A DNA stretch of 64,000 bases, from NCBI RefSeq assembly GCF_006569185.2, contig NZ_VIGC02000027.1, forward strand, positions 1-64,000. Direction: 5' to 3'. Numbering within the stretch: the stretch's first letter is position 1; each line of letters begins with the position of its first letter. Positions 45,926-59,556 of this stretch are shown piece by piece. This stretch comes from Litorilinea aerophila (GTDB lineage: Bacteria > Chloroflexota > Anaerolineae > Caldilineales > Caldilineaceae). The position numbers and the translations under genes were made by a program. Under the pieces are notes generated by a model that saw only the letters and a list, made by a program, of their open reading frames with translations, had not been told where the DNA came from and searched no databases.

Positions 45926-46753
45926 TCAGGCTGGGTGCAACAGCACATCCAGCCGCTCCAACACATAATCGGGCGCCGGCTCGGCGTGGGGGAGATCCTC
46001 CCGGCGGGTGACCCCGGTCAAGACCACGGCCGTCTTCATGCCGGCCTGATGCCCCATGCGGATGTCCGTCTCCAGGCGGTCGCCCACCATCAGGCAGCGG
46101 GCCGGGGACAGGCCCAGCCGTTCCAGAGCCACCTGGGCCATCAGAGCCGACGGTTTGCCGGCGATGAGCTCCGGCCAGCGGCCGGTCAGATGGTGAAGGG
46201 CGGCGATGGTGGCCCCGGCGTCGGGCACGTCCCCTCCGGGCAGGGGACAGGTGCGGTCTCCGTTGGTGGCGAAGTAGCGGGCGTCCCGCCGCAGGGCCTG
46301 GTAGGCGGTGTTGAGCTTGCGGTAGTCCAGGGTGCGGTCGAAGGCCACGATCACCCCGTCGATGCCGTCCGGCCGGATCACCTGGCGGGGATCCTGCTCT
46401 TCCAGCTCCGCCACCAGGGTGAGCCCGTGGCCGGCCAGCTCCTGGCGCAGATTCTCTTCCCCGATGAGGTAGTAGCGGAGGTGGGGTTCGTGTTGGGCCA
46501 GGTAGCGGCCCAGGACGTAGGCCGAGGTCAGGACGTCGCGGGCCGTGGCCGGTACGCCCAGGCGGGTCAGTTTTTCCGCGTAGGCGGCTCTAGGCTCCAG
46601 GGGCTTGTTACTCACGAAGAGCACCTGCTTTCCCTGCCGGCGCAGGGTGGCCAGGGTGTCGGCCACGCCGGGCAAGAGCTCGTCGCCCAGGTAGAGGGTG
46701 CCGTCCAGGTCAAACAGGAAGCCGTCGAATTGGTCTGCCAGGGTCTGGGCCAT
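45926..46753 (-). CDS. HAD-IIA (NagD-like) phosphatase
   Basis: This 275-residue HAD-superfamily hydrolase has motif I FLFDLDGTLYLGD (Asp15 and Asp17), motif II VLFVSNKP, a type IIA cap in the middle, motif III Lys in IAGKPSALM and motif IV CLMVGDRLETDIRMG. NagD-like enzymes remove phosphate from small sugar phosphates or nucleotides. Possible natural substrates include 2-phosphoglycolate. Upstream there is a weak minus-strand TATACT near 46810. The gene is divergent from the Vms1-like gene. Confidence 0.9.
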   Translation of the reverse strand: MAQTLADQFDGFLFDLDGTLYLGDELLPGVADTLATLRRQGKQVLFVSNKPLEPRAAYAEKLTRLGVPATARDVLTSAYVLGRYLAQHEPHLRYYLIGEENLRQELAGHGLTLVAELEEQDPRQVIRPDGIDGVIVAFDRTLDYRKLNTAYQALRRDARYFATNGDRTCPLPGGDVPDAGATIAALHHLTGRWPELIAGKPSALMAQVALERLGLSPARCLMVGDRLETDIRMGHQAGMKTAVVLTGVTRREDLPHAEPAPDYVLERLDVLLHPA

Positions 46754-46881
46754 GGGTGCCGGTCGGGTGGGCGGTGGTACTTGATCGGGTATTTCGTCAG
46801 GGTAGCGTCAGTATAACACTGCCGGGCCGCTGTTGAACAATCCGCCCGGGGCTGGGGTGCAGTGGGGTGCTGTAAAAGCGG

Positions 46882-46909
46882 TTGACAAACAACATCTGAA
46901 AATGATACT
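46882..46909 (+). promoter_or_regulatory. Promoter of the Vms1-like gene
   Basis: A perfect TTGACA (46882-46887), a 16-base spacer and GATACT (46904-46909). The transcript would start near 46916 and pass through a family A repeat. No other gene lies in 46754-47057. Confidence 0.6.
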
Positions 46910-46938
46910 TTGTAGGCAACATCGGGCTGCCCACCTGG

Positions 46939-47000
46939 TAAATCCCGGCAGAAATTCACCGATAGGGTTCCACTAGAGGGAGTGCGCCCAGAGGGCGCCC
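46939..47000 (+). repeat. Family A repeat, copy 4 (right end lost)
   Basis: About 62 bp match the left two-thirds of copy 3 (TAAATCCCGGCAGAAATTCA, then AGTGCGCCCAGAGGGCG). The right inverted end is absent. It lies in the leader of the Vms1-like gene. Confidence 0.85.
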
Positions 47001-47057
47001 GTAGGGCCGAGCTGCCCGCCGGATGCTATCCACTGGTCTCAATGTGAGGAGAGAGCC

Positions 47058-48143
47058 ATGAACGTCGATGTCGATATTCGCCAGGTTGTCGAGTTCGAAT
47101 CCCACGATCATCCGGTGTTGAGCATCTACCTCAACGTCGATCCCCATCGGCGCTCCCCCGAAAAGTACAAGCTGGCCTTGCGCAGCCTTCTGAGCAAGGC
47201 CGAAGGGGCGGATCCCGCCGACATCAAGCGGATGCAAAATTATCTGGAGATGGGATACAACTGGCAGGGGCGAGGGCTGGTTATGTTTAGCTGTGCCGGC
47301 CAGGATTTCTGGTGGGCGCGCAGCTTTATGGTTCCGGTGGAGGATTTTGTCTTCGTCAGCTATCGGCCCTATGTACGCCAGCTGGCCTCCCTCATCGACA
47401 CCTACGAGCGCTACGGGGTCATCCACATCGACCAGGAGGGCGCCCGGCTCTACGTCTACAACATGGGCTATCTGGAAGCGGTGGAGGGCTATCTGGGCGA
47501 AGAAGTGAAACAGCACAAGGCCGGCGGCTGGTCTGCCCCCCGCTACCAGCGTCACGAATCCACCGTGGCCCACCACAACCTCCAGGATGCAGCCGAAATC
47601 GCCGAGGAGTTCTACCGCCGCAACAACACCCGTCGGCTGTTGCTGGCCGGCACGGAGAAGAACGTGGCCCGCTTCAAGGAGCTGCTCAGCCATCGCCTGC
47701 GTTCCATGGTGGTGGGGCAGTTCCCGGCGGACGCCAACGCCACCCCCGCCGAGCTCAGTGAAAAGGCGCTGGAGCTGGCCATCAAAGCCGCGGACGAAGA
47801 AGCCCGGGCCATGGCCGACCGGGTCGTGGATCAGGTCCACAAGGGGGGCAACGCGGTGGCCGGCCTGGCCGAAACCCTCACCGCCGTCCAACATGGCCGC
47901 GCGTCCCATATCGTGGTCCTCTCCGACTTTGCCCGGCCCGCCTACCGCTTTGTGGATAGCGGTTACATCGTCCTGGACCTGGAAAGCGAACAGGAGCTGG
48001 GCAGCGGCCGCATCCAGGAGCTCCCCGACGCGGTGGAGAGTGTTCTGCGCCGGGCTCTGTGGCAGGGAATCGGCGTCACCATCCTGGACGAACACCCGGG
48101 CCTGGAGGCCATCGGCAAGATAGCCGCGCTGACCCGCTACTGA
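47058..48143 (+). CDS. Vms1/eRF1-like (VLRF1) protein
   Basis: This 361-residue protein starts with a strand-rich domain ([20 protein letters not shown]), then a VLRF1/eRF1-domain-2-like region ([22 protein letters not shown]) and a C-terminal L7Ae-like domain ([16 protein letters not shown]). This matches the bacterial relatives of Vms1 and eRF1, some proposed to release nascent chains from stalled ribosomes. No GGQ is present; the equivalent region is [14 protein letters not shown], where a glutamine follows later. A good GAGGAGAG precedes ATG 47058. It could take part in ribosome rescue. Confidence 0.8.
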   Translation: MNVDVDIRQVVEFESHDHPVLSIYLNVDPHRRSPEKYKLALRSLLSKAEGADPADIKRMQNYLEMGYNWQGRGLVMFSCAGQDFWWARSFMVPVEDFVFVSYRPYVRQLASLIDTYERYGVIHIDQEGARLYVYNMGYLEAVEGYLGEEVKQHKAGGWSAPRYQRHESTVAHHNLQDAAEIAEEFYRRNNTRRLLLAGTEKNVARFKELLSHRLRSMVVGQFPADANATPAELSEKALELAIKAADEEARAMADRVVDQVHKGGNAVAGLAETLTAVQHGRASHIVVLSDFARPAYRFVDSGYIVLDLESEQELGSGRIQELPDAVESVLRRALWQGIGVTILDEHPGLEAIGKIAALTRY

Positions 48144-48339
48144 GCGTCGAATCTGCAGAGATGACTCGCCTGCCAGAAGGCAGTTCGTCGCTGCGCAGCC
48201 GCCTCCTCACCCGCCGAAGCTTGGCGAAACCGTGCGGCCGGGGACCGCACCTGCGGCAAGGGCTGCCATTGGCGCGGATTGGACGCCACGGGACAACCAT
48301 CGCCATCCCTGCACCGGCCCGGGCCAATCGGGATGGAGG

Positions 48340-48357
48340 GGCGAATCATGATTCGCC
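48340..48357. repeat. Family B palindrome, single copy
   Basis: An 18-bp perfect palindrome, GGCGAATCATGATTCGCC, is the same core as at 20323-20344. No protein-coding gene is convincing in 48144-48853 apart from the possible small frame starting in this palindrome. Confidence 0.8.
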
Positions 48358-48491
48358 GGTTCCTGCAGTGGATTCTGGATAGCGCGGAAGATAGCCCGGA
48401 GATTTGTCAGCGAATCGTTTGTGTTGCATTAGAAAGTGTTAGTTTCGGAATCCCGAGTACCCTTTTTGCCGTCTTAACAGGTGTAGATTGA
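48348..48491 (+). CDS. Possible 47-residue small protein
   Basis: An ATG inside the family B palindrome has GGAGGGG six bases upstream. It opens a 47-codon frame (starting MIRRFLQWILDSAEDSPEIC, ending in TGA at 48491) with lower GC than nearby genes. The start may be a coincidence of the palindrome. I do not recognise the product. Confidence 0.25.
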   Translation: MIRRFLQWILDSAEDSPEICQRIVCVALESVSFGIPSTLFAVLTGVD

Positions 48492-48724
48492 CGGCACCAT
48501 TGCAATCAACGTAGGCCCGTATCATGGAGGTGGCCCTTCCCTGCAAGGCGCCACAACATGAACCGGCACCCGGTTGATTGCCCCTGCCTGTGGCTCAAAG
48601 GCGGCAGGCAGGCCCGCCGTCCCTGTGTCTGCTTCGCTTGGGGTCATGGCCCGGGGATAGGGTGCATCCCACCCGAAGCGACACAGTTCCTGGAATGACA
48701 GATTTTGACCGATGAACTCAAAGA

Positions 48725-48816
48725 GGCTCATCTACCCAATGTGTGTCAATGTGTGCGAACCTGTTTGGTTCCCTGCAAAACCGGGGTGGGTAGCGCGCAT
48801 TGGGGGTGGATGAGCC
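48725..48816 (+). repeat. Family C repeat, copy 2, with terminal inverted repeats
   Basis: This 92-bp element begins GGCTCATCTACCCAATG and ends CATTGGGGGTGGATGAGCC, which are imperfect inverted ends. The interior matches 14589-14660 in reverse orientation. It finishes 38 bases before clpC. Confidence 0.7.
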
Positions 48817-48853
48817 AACAAAACAGGGTGCGTCGAGGAGGTACTCGTTTTCA

Positions 48854-51352
<2,499 letters not shown>

Positions 51353-51432
51353 GGGATCCTGGTACCTACAGCACCAGGATCTGGCCGTCTACCACCTACG
51401 GGGATGATGACAGGAATGACACGGTGACAGAT

Positions 51433-51477
51433 GGGGCGAGATGTTGTACAGCGACATCTCGCCCCGGTTTGTTTTTT
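51433..51477 (+). terminator. Intrinsic terminator of clpC
   Basis: A perfect 12-bp stem (GGGGCGAGATGT) with a 9-base loop is followed by GGTTTGTTTTTT. Confidence 0.85.
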
Positions 51478-51529
51478 GCAACCGCAACTTGATTCAACCA
51501 CATTGTCGGAACCACACAAGGAGGGCTTC

Positions 51530-52192
51530 ATGGACATCTCTGCCATCATCCAAACGTGGAGCAAGGTGTTGACCCAGCCGGGAGAGGCGGTCTTCCAGGA
51601 GGAGAAGGCCCGGCCCAATGCCACTCTGCTCACGGCCATCATCTGGGTCCTGGTGGCAGCAGTCATCGCCGGCGTCTTGAACCTGATCCGGGGCATGATC
51701 TTCGTCACCTCGAGCGGCGGCTTCGAAATGATGCTGCGCCAAATGGATCTGCCTCCGGAAGTTATCCAGCAATTTAACATGATCATGTCCCCCGGCATGA
51801 TGACCGGCCTGATGGGCGCGCAGACCATTGCCTCCATCATCCTGTCGCCCATCTTTTTCCTGATCGGGGTGGGCATCCTGCATCTGGTGGCCTCCCTGTT
51901 GGGCGGCCAGGGAGATTTCGGCCGCTACGCCTACCTCAACGCCACCTTTCAGGCGCCCATCACCATTGCCAGCGCTATTTTGGGCTTTGTGCCCTTCCTG
52001 GGGGGCTGTCTCTCATTTCTCCTGGCCATCTACGGCATCGTTTTGGCCTATTTTGCCACCAAGGTCAACTATGGTCTGACTTCTGGCAAGGCCCTGGTCG
52101 TGGTGCTGGTGCCCGTCATCCTGGTGTTCTTGGTCTTCATCTGCATGTTCTTGGGCCTGGCCGGCCTGCTCTTGTCCACGGGAGGATCCTGA
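51530..52192 (+). CDS. Yip1-family membrane protein
   Basis: This 220-residue integral membrane protein has about five hydrophobic segments (residues about 33-60, 85-120, 130-150, 165-190 and 195-220). The Pro/Gly-rich pattern (FLGGCLSFLLAIYGIVLAYF) is typical of the bacterial YIP1 domain family. The N-terminus has an amphipathic WSKVLTQPGEAVFQEEK, which is also common in the family. Its function is unknown. AAGGAGGG lies five bases before ATG 51530. The MOSC gene starts right after its stop. Confidence 0.8.
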   Translation: MDISAIIQTWSKVLTQPGEAVFQEEKARPNATLLTAIIWVLVAAVIAGVLNLIRGMIFVTSSGGFEMMLRQMDLPPEVIQQFNMIMSPGMMTGLMGAQTIASIILSPIFFLIGVGILHLVASLLGGQGDFGRYAYLNATFQAPITIASAILGFVPFLGGCLSFLLAIYGIVLAYFATKVNYGLTSGKALVVVLVPVILVFLVFICMFLGLAGLLLSTGGS

Positions 52193-52195
52193 ACC

Positions 52196-52639
52196 ATGGC
52201 GACCCAGGGTGTTCTGGTGGCCATCTGGCAAAAGCGGGCCCATCGGGGCCCCATGGACCGGCTGGATCAGGCCGTGTTGGAGGCGGGGCGAGGCCTGGCC
52301 GGCAGTGCGGACCAGGGGGGGCGACGCCAGGTCACCCTCATCGAGGCTGAGATCTGGCAGGCGTTGATGGCCCAGACCGGCGGGGACCTGGATCCGTCCA
52401 CCCGGCGGGCCAACCTGATGGTGCAGGGTGTGCCCCTGGCCGAGAGCCGGGGGCGCGTCCTGCGCATTGGCGACTGCCGCATCCGTATCCTGGGCGAAAC
52501 CAAGCCGTGCGAGCGCATGGATGAAGCCCTGCCCGGTTTGCGGGAGGCCATGTACGAAGGCTGGCGGGGCGGCGCCTACGGCGAGGTGCTCCAGGGCGGC
52601 CCCATCCAGGTGGGCGATCCGGTGGCGTGGGAGGGATGA
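52196..52639 (+). CDS. MOSC-domain protein
   Basis: This 147-residue protein consists of one MOSC domain (molybdenum-cofactor sulfurase C-terminal type): [44 protein letters not shown]. The conserved cysteine of the family is in TKPCERM. Such small stand-alone MOSC proteins are proposed to handle sulfur or bind molybdenum cofactor. GGAGG lies about nine bases before the ATG. The gene begins four bases after the Yip1-like gene, so they are co-transcribed. Confidence 0.88.
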   Translation: MATQGVLVAIWQKRAHRGPMDRLDQAVLEAGRGLAGSADQGGRRQVTLIEAEIWQALMAQTGGDLDPSTRRANLMVQGVPLAESRGRVLRIGDCRIRILGETKPCERMDEALPGLREAMYEGWRGGAYGEVLQGGPIQVGDPVAWEG

Positions 52640-52652
52640 TCGGAGCCGGGCC

Positions 52653-53118
52653 ATGTCTCCTGCCGGAAAAGTGACCATTCGCGATGTCGGCCCAGCAGCG
52701 CCTGGCTGGCTTTTACGCCGCCCTGGAGGACGCGGGCATCGCGCCCGAGCCGGGGTTGATCCGGGCCGTGGGCATGGAGGAAGAGGTCGGCTACCGGGAG
52801 GCCCGGGCCCTCTTTTCCCGGCCGGACCCACCCCGCGCGCTCATTGCCGGCGGGAACCTGGTGCTCATCGGCATTTTGCGGGCGGTACAGGAGCTGGGCA
52901 TCGTCATCGGCCGGGATCTGGCCCTGATCGGCTGCGATGACACCGACCTGACCCGCATCTACCACCCGCCCATCACGGTGATCCACCGCGACCTGGCCCA
53001 GATGGGGGCCATGGCTGCCCGGGTGCTCGTGGACACCATGCAGAAGGGTGGGCGTCAGGTGGTCCAACTGCCCACCCAACTGGTGATACGGGCCTCGTCC
53101 CTGGTTCCAGGCCCCTGA
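52653..53118 (+). pseudogene. LacI-family regulator gutted by internal deletion and frameshift
   Basis: ATG 52653 opens SPAGKVTIRDV, the start of a LacI helix-turn-helix. It then breaks after about a dozen codons. In a different frame from about 52684, the sequence resumes as SAQQRLAGFYAALEDAGIAP, which is the normal LacI text at about two-thirds of the sugar-binding domain. It runs to a proper C-terminus (LIGCDDTDLTRIYHPPIT, QLVIRASSL). Roughly 160 codons are missing, including the rest of the DNA-binding domain. What remains cannot act as a repressor. It lies just upstream of the glycoside-hydrolase-like gene, which it probably once controlled. Confidence 0.8.
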
Positions 53119-53201
53119 GGGCCTCCCTCTGATTGCCCATTTGAAGCCCACCCTTTCCGGCCCAGGGTGCCGGGGAGAATCCGCGCGGCCTTTGCCCATG
53201 G

Positions 53202-53232
53202 TTCGACAAGCATAGGGAACTATCGCTATAAT
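53202..53232 (+). promoter_or_regulatory. Promoter of the glycoside-hydrolase-like gene
   Basis: TTCGACA (53202-53208) and a perfect TATAAT (53227-53232) with an 18-base spacer. The start of transcription falls near 53239. Confidence 0.55.
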
Positions 53233-53250
53233 GTCCATTTATAAATGGAC
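53233..53250. promoter_or_regulatory. Perfect 18-bp palindrome over the transcription start
   Basis: GTCCATTTATAAATGGAC directly follows the -10 box and covers the predicted start site. It is a strong repressor-operator candidate. It lacks the central CG of classic LacI operators. Confidence 0.6.
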
Positions 53251-53290
53251 AACGGCGCATTCGGCCGTGATAGGGAGGGCATACATTTCG

Positions 53291-56200
53291 ATGGAGTTGC
53301 ACGAGTATCCCAGGCCTGCCAACGATACCGGCATCGGCATCCACTGGTGTCCCGGATACGCCACCGCCATTGGACTGGGCCGGATCCGAGACTTCTGGAT
53401 CCCGGAAATGAAGGCCATGGGCATCAAGTGGGTCAAGATCTTCAACCACGACGGCGCCATTGACTTCGCAGAGCTCCTCCTGGCCGAGGGCTTCATGCCC
53501 ATTGTCCGCCTCTACCGGCCCACGCCCAACCCGGGCGTCCTGGACATCAAGGAAATCGTGCATCTGGATGCCTTCATCCGGGCCGGTGTACGCTATTTTG
53601 AATTCAACAGCGAGCCGGACCAGGATGCCCAGTGGAAAGGGGGGCGGGTGCCGGCCAACGGCCTGGAGCTGGTGGTGGAGAACACCATCGCCAACCTGGA
53701 AACCATCCTGGAACGGGGTGGCATGCCCGGCATCCCCGCCGTTTCCAACGGCAGCCGCTGGGATCTGGTGGGGAAAATTGTGGCCCGGGGGCGCAAGGAT
53801 CTCTTCAACGGCCCGGTCTGGCTGGCCATCCACAACTACTCCCGCAACCGCCCCTTGGATTACCCCTACGACATCGGCAACCAGGAAGGGGCTGCCTACA
53901 CCCGCCGCTTCTACGAGACGGTGGCCAACGAGCAGTGGGGGGAAGACGCCTGGCGCGGCCGCACCCTGGCCGAGGTCAACCGCCTGCGCCTGGAACGGTG
54001 TAACCCCGGCAGCACGGTGATGGACGACCCGGCCTGCTGGCTGGCCTACGAATATTTCGACGCCCGGGTGCGCCGCCACCTGGGACGCAGCATCCCCATC
54101 CTCTCCACGGAAAACGGCTACCTGGTGGGCGAAGATGTGGATCCCCGCTACCCGGCCACCACGCCGGATCTCCACATGGCCCAAACCCTGGAGGCCTGCC
54201 GCATCATGATGGGCACCAGCCAGCGCTTTCCCGCCGCGCCGGATTACTACTTCTGTACTGCCTTCTGGCTCATCGGCAACGGCGTGCTGGGCAGCACCAG
54301 CCCCTGGTGGGAGCACCACGCCTGGTACAGCGACCGCTGGCCCGGCGGCGTGCTGCCCATTGTGCGGGCGCTCAAGGCAGAGCCCAAAGCGGTACGGCGC
54401 TGGCAGCGCAGCGGCCCGGTGGGCGCACGGGTGACCCTCCACGGCATGGTGGCCCACGCTGGCGAACACCGCACCCTCATCCTGGAAAAGGCCGGCACCC
54501 AGGTGGCCCGGGTCACCCTGGACGCCAACAGCCGCTATGTCATCCCCGATCTCCTGCCGGGGAACTACACCCTGCGGGTGGCCGATACCCTGGTGGAGCA
54601 GGCGGTCAGCCTGGCGCCGGGGCAGGCGGAAGCGGTGGTCAACCTGGACCTGGCCCAGCCCCGTTCCTCCGGCGACGGCGGCAGCGTGCTCCAGGGCGTG
54701 GTCCGGGGAGGAGCCGGCGCGGTCGTCCTGCTCCTGCGCACAGACGACGGCGAGGAGTGGGTCACCATGGCCCGGGACGACGGCACTTTTCGCTTCGTGG
54801 ATCTGCCCGCCGGCACCTACAACCTGCGGCTGCAGCAGGACGGCAGCCGGGTGGATGGATTGATCCTGGATGGGCGCAGCCAGGTGGAGGCCCAACTGGC
54901 GGTAGCCGGCTGGGGCTACACCGTGGACACCAGCCAGGAGGCCGACCGCCTGGGCCTGATCCGCTGCGCCGTGGAAGGCCACCCCGGCGTGACTGTCCAG
55001 GCCCATCGGGATGGCTGGAGCAGTCCACCGGTGCAGACAGGCAGCATGCCCGAGCTGGGCGAGGACGTCTGCGAGATCGGTGGGCTGGAGGCGGGGCACT
55101 ATACCGTGACGGTGACTGGCCTGCCGGCGCAAGAAGGTCAGCCCACCACCCTGGAAGCTTATGTCCACGTGGACAAGAAGCGGATTCCCTTCATCCGCTT
55201 TGTCTACACAGACCTGACGACGAACGAAGCCCGCAGTTCGGCCATCCACGGACGGGTCATCGGCGGCCCGGCCCAGGCCACCGGGCTGCAGGTGGTCCTG
55301 ATGGATCAGCAGGCCCGACGGCATGTCCAGGATGTGGGGGTGGATCGGACCTTTTCCTTTACCGGCCTTGGGCCGGGCCTCTACTCGGTGGCCGTGGTGG
55401 GCCACGAGCAGGAGGCCAGCCAGGCCGACATTGGGCTGGATGGCCTCAACCAGGTGCAGGTGGAGCTCAGCCTGCCCCTGGAGCCTGGAAATCGTCCCCT
55501 GGATAGCCTGGAACCGGTGGAGGAAGCGATTCCACAAGAGCCGGAGATGGGCCATAGCCTGGTCGTTGGAACAGCGCCGGATACGGCCGGTCGGATGGCC
55601 CGGCTGGTGGACACGGTGGGCAACGAGTACAAATGTGTGGTGGACGCCGAGGATCGCTTCTATTTCGCCGGTCTGCCGGCCGGTTCCTACACCCTCTCCA
55701 TCGAGGGGGGCTACCAGCAGGCCGACCTGGAGCTCGACGGCTCGGAACAGGGGCTGGAGGTGATTTTCGCGCCCCTGGTCACCACGTGGGAAAGCAAGGT
55801 GAGCCCGGCGGGGTCCATGCCTGGCTACAGCGTGTTGCGGGTGGAAGTCGAGGGCATGGCCGACCTGCCGGTCTACATCTGGAAGTCCGACTGGGACGGC
55901 ATGGTGCGTCGGACTGGCAGTAAGCCCGAGTACGGCGATCATGTGGCTGAATTTAGCCCCCTGGGACCGGGCCACTACATGATCGAACCGGAGGGCCTGG
56001 GCGTCTGGGCCGACGTGGAATTGACCGGGTTGGAGGTGGTCTGGGTGGAGTTTTTCCGCAAGGCGGTGCCCAGCGAGCCCACTGTGGTCCGTCCGGTCTC
56101 TGCCGCTGTTCTCAACGGCACCCCCGGGGCCACAGCGGCTGGCGACGCCCTGGGAGAGGGCCCGGATACGATGGAAAATTCCCCCTCGGCGCCAGAGGAT

Positions 56201-56497
56201 GGGCCATCGGCCCTGATCGGCCAAGAGGACTACCTCTTCCTGGGCCAGGTCACCCTGGGCCCCGACGATGTGAAGGCCCTGCTGGACTTCGTGGCCTCGG
56301 CTCGCCCGGCCATGGGGGATGATGTGGCTGCCGCCGCCAGGGCCAGGAGTGTGTGGGTGTTGGGACAGGCCCCCGATGAAGCCCTGGCCAGCTGGCACGC
56401 CCGGGGGGTGGCGGTCGAATTCCTGCAGCCACCCCTGGCGGAAGCCCTGGCGGCGGCCCGTCGGCAACGTCCTGCCCCCCTGGCCAACCGGCGCTGA
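53291..56497 (+). CDS. Glycoside-hydrolase-like protein with repeated carboxypeptidase-regulatory-like modules
   Basis: This is a 1068-residue protein. Residues about 1-390 form a TIM-barrel domain with two likely catalytic acids: Glu108 in FEFNSEPDQ and Glu274 in ILSTENGYL, as in clan A glycosidases. Residues about 400-920 are a chain of about six beta-sandwich modules with the pattern [38 protein letters not shown]. These resemble carboxypeptidase-regulatory or Cna-B domains. A final domain follows ([18 protein letters not shown]). There is no obvious signal peptide. The substrate is unknown. ATG 53291 lies after the predicted RNA start; an earlier ATG at 53231 overlaps the -10 box. Confidence 0.75.
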   Translation: MELHEYPRPANDTGIGIHWCPGYATAIGLGRIRDFWIPEMKAMGIKWVKIFNHDGAIDFAELLLAEGFMPIVRLYRPTPNPGVLDIKEIVHLDAFIRAGVRYFEFNSEPDQDAQWKGGRVPANGLELVVENTIANLETILERGGMPGIPAVSNGSRWDLVGKIVARGRKDLFNGPVWLAIHNYSRNRPLDYPYDIGNQEGAAYTRRFYETVANEQWGEDAWRGRTLAEVNRLRLERCNPGSTVMDDPACWLAYEYFDARVRRHLGRSIPILSTENGYLVGEDVDPRYPATTPDLHMAQTLEACRIMMGTSQRFPAAPDYYFCTAFWLIGNGVLGSTSPWWEHHAWYSDRWPGGVLPIVRALKAEPKAVRRWQRSGPVGARVTLHGMVAHAGEHRTLILEKAGTQVARVTLDANSRYVIPDLLPGNYTLRVADTLVEQAVSLAPGQAEAVVNLDLAQPRSSGDGGSVLQGVVRGGAGAVVLLLRTDDGEEWVTMARDDGTFRFVDLPAGTYNLRLQQDGSRVDGLILDGRSQVEAQLAVAGWGYTVDTSQEADRLGLIRCAVEGHPGVTVQAHRDGWSSPPVQTGSMPELGEDVCEIGGLEAGHYTVTVTGLPAQEGQPTTLEAYVHVDKKRIPFIRFVYTDLTTNEARSSAIHGRVIGGPAQATGLQVVLMDQQARRHVQDVGVDRTFSFTGLGPGLYSVAVVGHEQEASQADIGLDGLNQVQVELSLPLEPGNRPLDSLEPVEEAIPQEPEMGHSLVVGTAPDTAGRMARLVDTVGNEYKCVVDAEDRFYFAGLPAGSYTLSIEGGYQQADLELDGSEQGLEVIFAPLVTTWESKVSPAGSMPGYSVLRVEVEGMADLPVYIWKSDWDGMVRRTGSKPEYGDHVAEFSPLGPGHYMIEPEGLGVWADVELTGLEVVWVEFFRKAVPSEPTVVRPVSAAVLNGTPGATAAGDALGEGPDTMENSPSAPEDGPSALIGQEDYLFLGQVTLGPDDVKALLDFVASARPAMGDDVAAAARARSVWVLGQAPDEALASWHARGVAVEFLQPPLAEALAAARRQRPAPLANRR

Positions 56498-56584
56498 GCC
56501 ATCCTCCGCCCAACTGACGGGCGACCTGCTCCCATTCCCCTTTTGCTGCCTGTTTTGGTTGTCCGCGGAATCGAAAATTGGGGG

Positions 56585-56613
56585 TTGACAAGCCTACCCG
56601 CATGATATAGACT
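56585..56613 (+). promoter_or_regulatory. Promoter of the LacI-family gene
   Basis: A perfect TTGACA (56585-56590) and TAGACT (56608-56613) with a 17-base spacer. Confidence 0.55.
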
Positions 56614-56619
56614 GGGCGT

Positions 56620-56633
56620 TGTAAGTGCTTTCA
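56620..56633. promoter_or_regulatory. LacI/cre-like operator
   Basis: TGTAAGTGCTTTCA matches the general LacI-family operator form TGnAAnnGnTTnCA and overlaps the predicted RNA start. TAAGTGCT is repeated a few bases downstream. Autoregulation by the LacI protein is likely. Confidence 0.55.
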
Positions 56634-56754
56634 TGTAAGTGCTCCCAGCCCATCTGAATTTTCTCATCTGGCGGGATCCTGCGGGACCCCGCACCCGAAC
56701 CCGGCGGGGCTGCTGGTGAAGCCCTGGCGGTAGAAATAGAGAACGGCGAAGGCT

Positions 56755-57753
56755 ATGTCGGGCGCCACGATCTACGATGTTGCCCGCGAGGCGGGGGTCA
56801 GCATTGCCACGGTATCCCGTGTCCTCAACTCGCCCCAACAGGTACAAGAAGCGACCCGACAGCGGGTGCTGTCGGCCATTGACAAGCTCAACTTCGTGCC
56901 CCGGGTTGAGGCGACGGCGCGAGCCCGCCGCAAGAACCGGCGCATCGGTGTCCTGGCCCCTTTTTTTACCTATCCTTCCTTCGTCCAGCGGCTGCGAGGC
57001 GTGGCCCAGGCCCTGGAAAGCTCCGTCTACGAGCTGGTGGTCTACAACGTCAACTCGTCGGCCCAGTGTCGCCGCTACCTGGAAACCCTCCCTCTGGCCC
57101 GACGCCTGGACGGTCTGATCGTGATGTCGCTGAGGGTCGACGATGGGGTAGCCGCCCGCTTGCTCCGCTACGAGTTGCAGACCGTTCTGGTAGAGACTTC
57201 CCACCGGCTTTTCAGCGGCGTGGAGGTCGATCACGTGGCCGGGGGGCGGCTGGCTGCGGCGTATCTCTGGGATAGGGGGTACCGACGGCTGGCCTTCATC
57301 GGGGGGGACATCGAGATCCCGGGTTATACCCTGCAGACCAGTCGGCTACGCCTGACCGGCTTTCGAGAGTTCCTGGCCGAGCAGGGGGAGCAACTGCCCG
57401 ATGAGTACGTCCGCCTGACCGAGTATGATCTGGAGCATGCCCGGCAGGAGGCGGAATGGCTGCTGGACCTGCCAGAGCCGCCCCAGGCCATCTTCGCTGC
57501 CAGTGACACCCTGGCCCTGGGGGTGCTGAAGGCGGCCCGAGCCCGGGGCCTGGCCGTGCCCCAGGACCTGGCGGTGATCGGTTTCGACGACCTGGACATC
57601 GCTGACTACGTGGGCCTGACCACCATTTCCCAGTCCCTGGACGAGTCGGGCCGGGTGGCTGTGGAGCTGTTACTGGCCCGCCTGGCAGAGCCAGATCGGC
57701 CGGTGCAACATGTGCGCCTGCCGCTGCGGGTGGTCTGCCGGGAGACAGCTTGA
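56755..57753 (+). CDS. LacI-family transcriptional regulator
   Basis: This 332-residue protein has an N-terminal LacI helix-turn-helix (TIYDVAREAGVSIATVSRVLN), a hinge (NFVPRVEATARARRKNRRIGV) and a type I periplasmic-binding-like ligand domain (IFAASDTLALGVLKAARARGL, VIGFDDLDIADYVGLTTISQ). It is intact, unlike the pseudogene at 52653. It precedes the sugar ABC transporter and most likely controls it in response to a sugar. The ribosome site (GGCGAAGG) is weak. Confidence 0.93.
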   Translation: MSGATIYDVAREAGVSIATVSRVLNSPQQVQEATRQRVLSAIDKLNFVPRVEATARARRKNRRIGVLAPFFTYPSFVQRLRGVAQALESSVYELVVYNVNSSAQCRRYLETLPLARRLDGLIVMSLRVDDGVAARLLRYELQTVLVETSHRLFSGVEVDHVAGGRLAAAYLWDRGYRRLAFIGGDIEIPGYTLQTSRLRLTGFREFLAEQGEQLPDEYVRLTEYDLEHARQEAEWLLDLPEPPQAIFAASDTLALGVLKAARARGLAVPQDLAVIGFDDLDIADYVGLTTISQSLDESGRVAVELLLARLAEPDRPVQHVRLPLRVVCRETA

Positions 57754-57964
57754 GAACAGCAAGAGTTGCCACAAGCCCATGGCGCGGAGAAGGTGCAGCC
57801 CTTTTGGACCCCTGGTTGGCGGCCTCCTGGGTTCGCCGCCGGGCGCTCTCAAAACGGTCATATATACCCTAACAGAGAGGAGGTGAGCAGCCCGGATCGA
57901 TTCAGCGCCCCCTGGAATCCTGGATAGAACCAGGGCAGAACACAACCGTGGGAAGCTGTTCTTA

Positions 57965-58047
57965 GTAAATCCCGGCAGAAATTCGCCGATGGTTTCCACC
58001 AGAGGTCGTGCCGCCGAATTTCTGCCGTGGTATTTACGCCAGACTGT
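57965..58047 (+). repeat. Family A repeat, copy 5
   Basis: This 83-bp copy has both ends intact: TAAATCCCGGCAGAAATTCG and CGAATTTCTGCCG followed by TATTTACGCCAGACTGTA. It fills much of 57754-58130, which otherwise holds only a perfect anti-SD match AGGAGGTGA (57878-57886) that precedes no gene. Confidence 0.9.
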
Positions 58048-58130
58048 ACTAGGTGTTCTGCCACACCTGACGCGAGACTCCCTGGAATCGCACCGTAGTT
58101 GAAACATCCATTTCTCAAGGAGACAACAAG

Positions 58131-59531
<1,401 letters not shown>

Positions 59532-59556
59532 GGTACGCTGAACAAACCGATACTGC

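Noticed and set aside
47086-47102. GAGTTCGAATCCCAC resembles a tRNA T-arm
   Set aside because: The flanking bases do not form a T-stem and the segment is inside the coding start of the Vms1-like gene.
52973-56467. Uninterrupted 1164-codon antisense frame over the glycoside-hydrolase-like gene
   Set aside because: The same GC-driven effect; the product is His/Gly/Pro-rich with no family signature.
57878-57886. Perfect ribosome-binding sequence AGGAGGTGA
   Set aside because: It is followed only by a 14-codon GTG frame that would overlap the site itself; probably chance.
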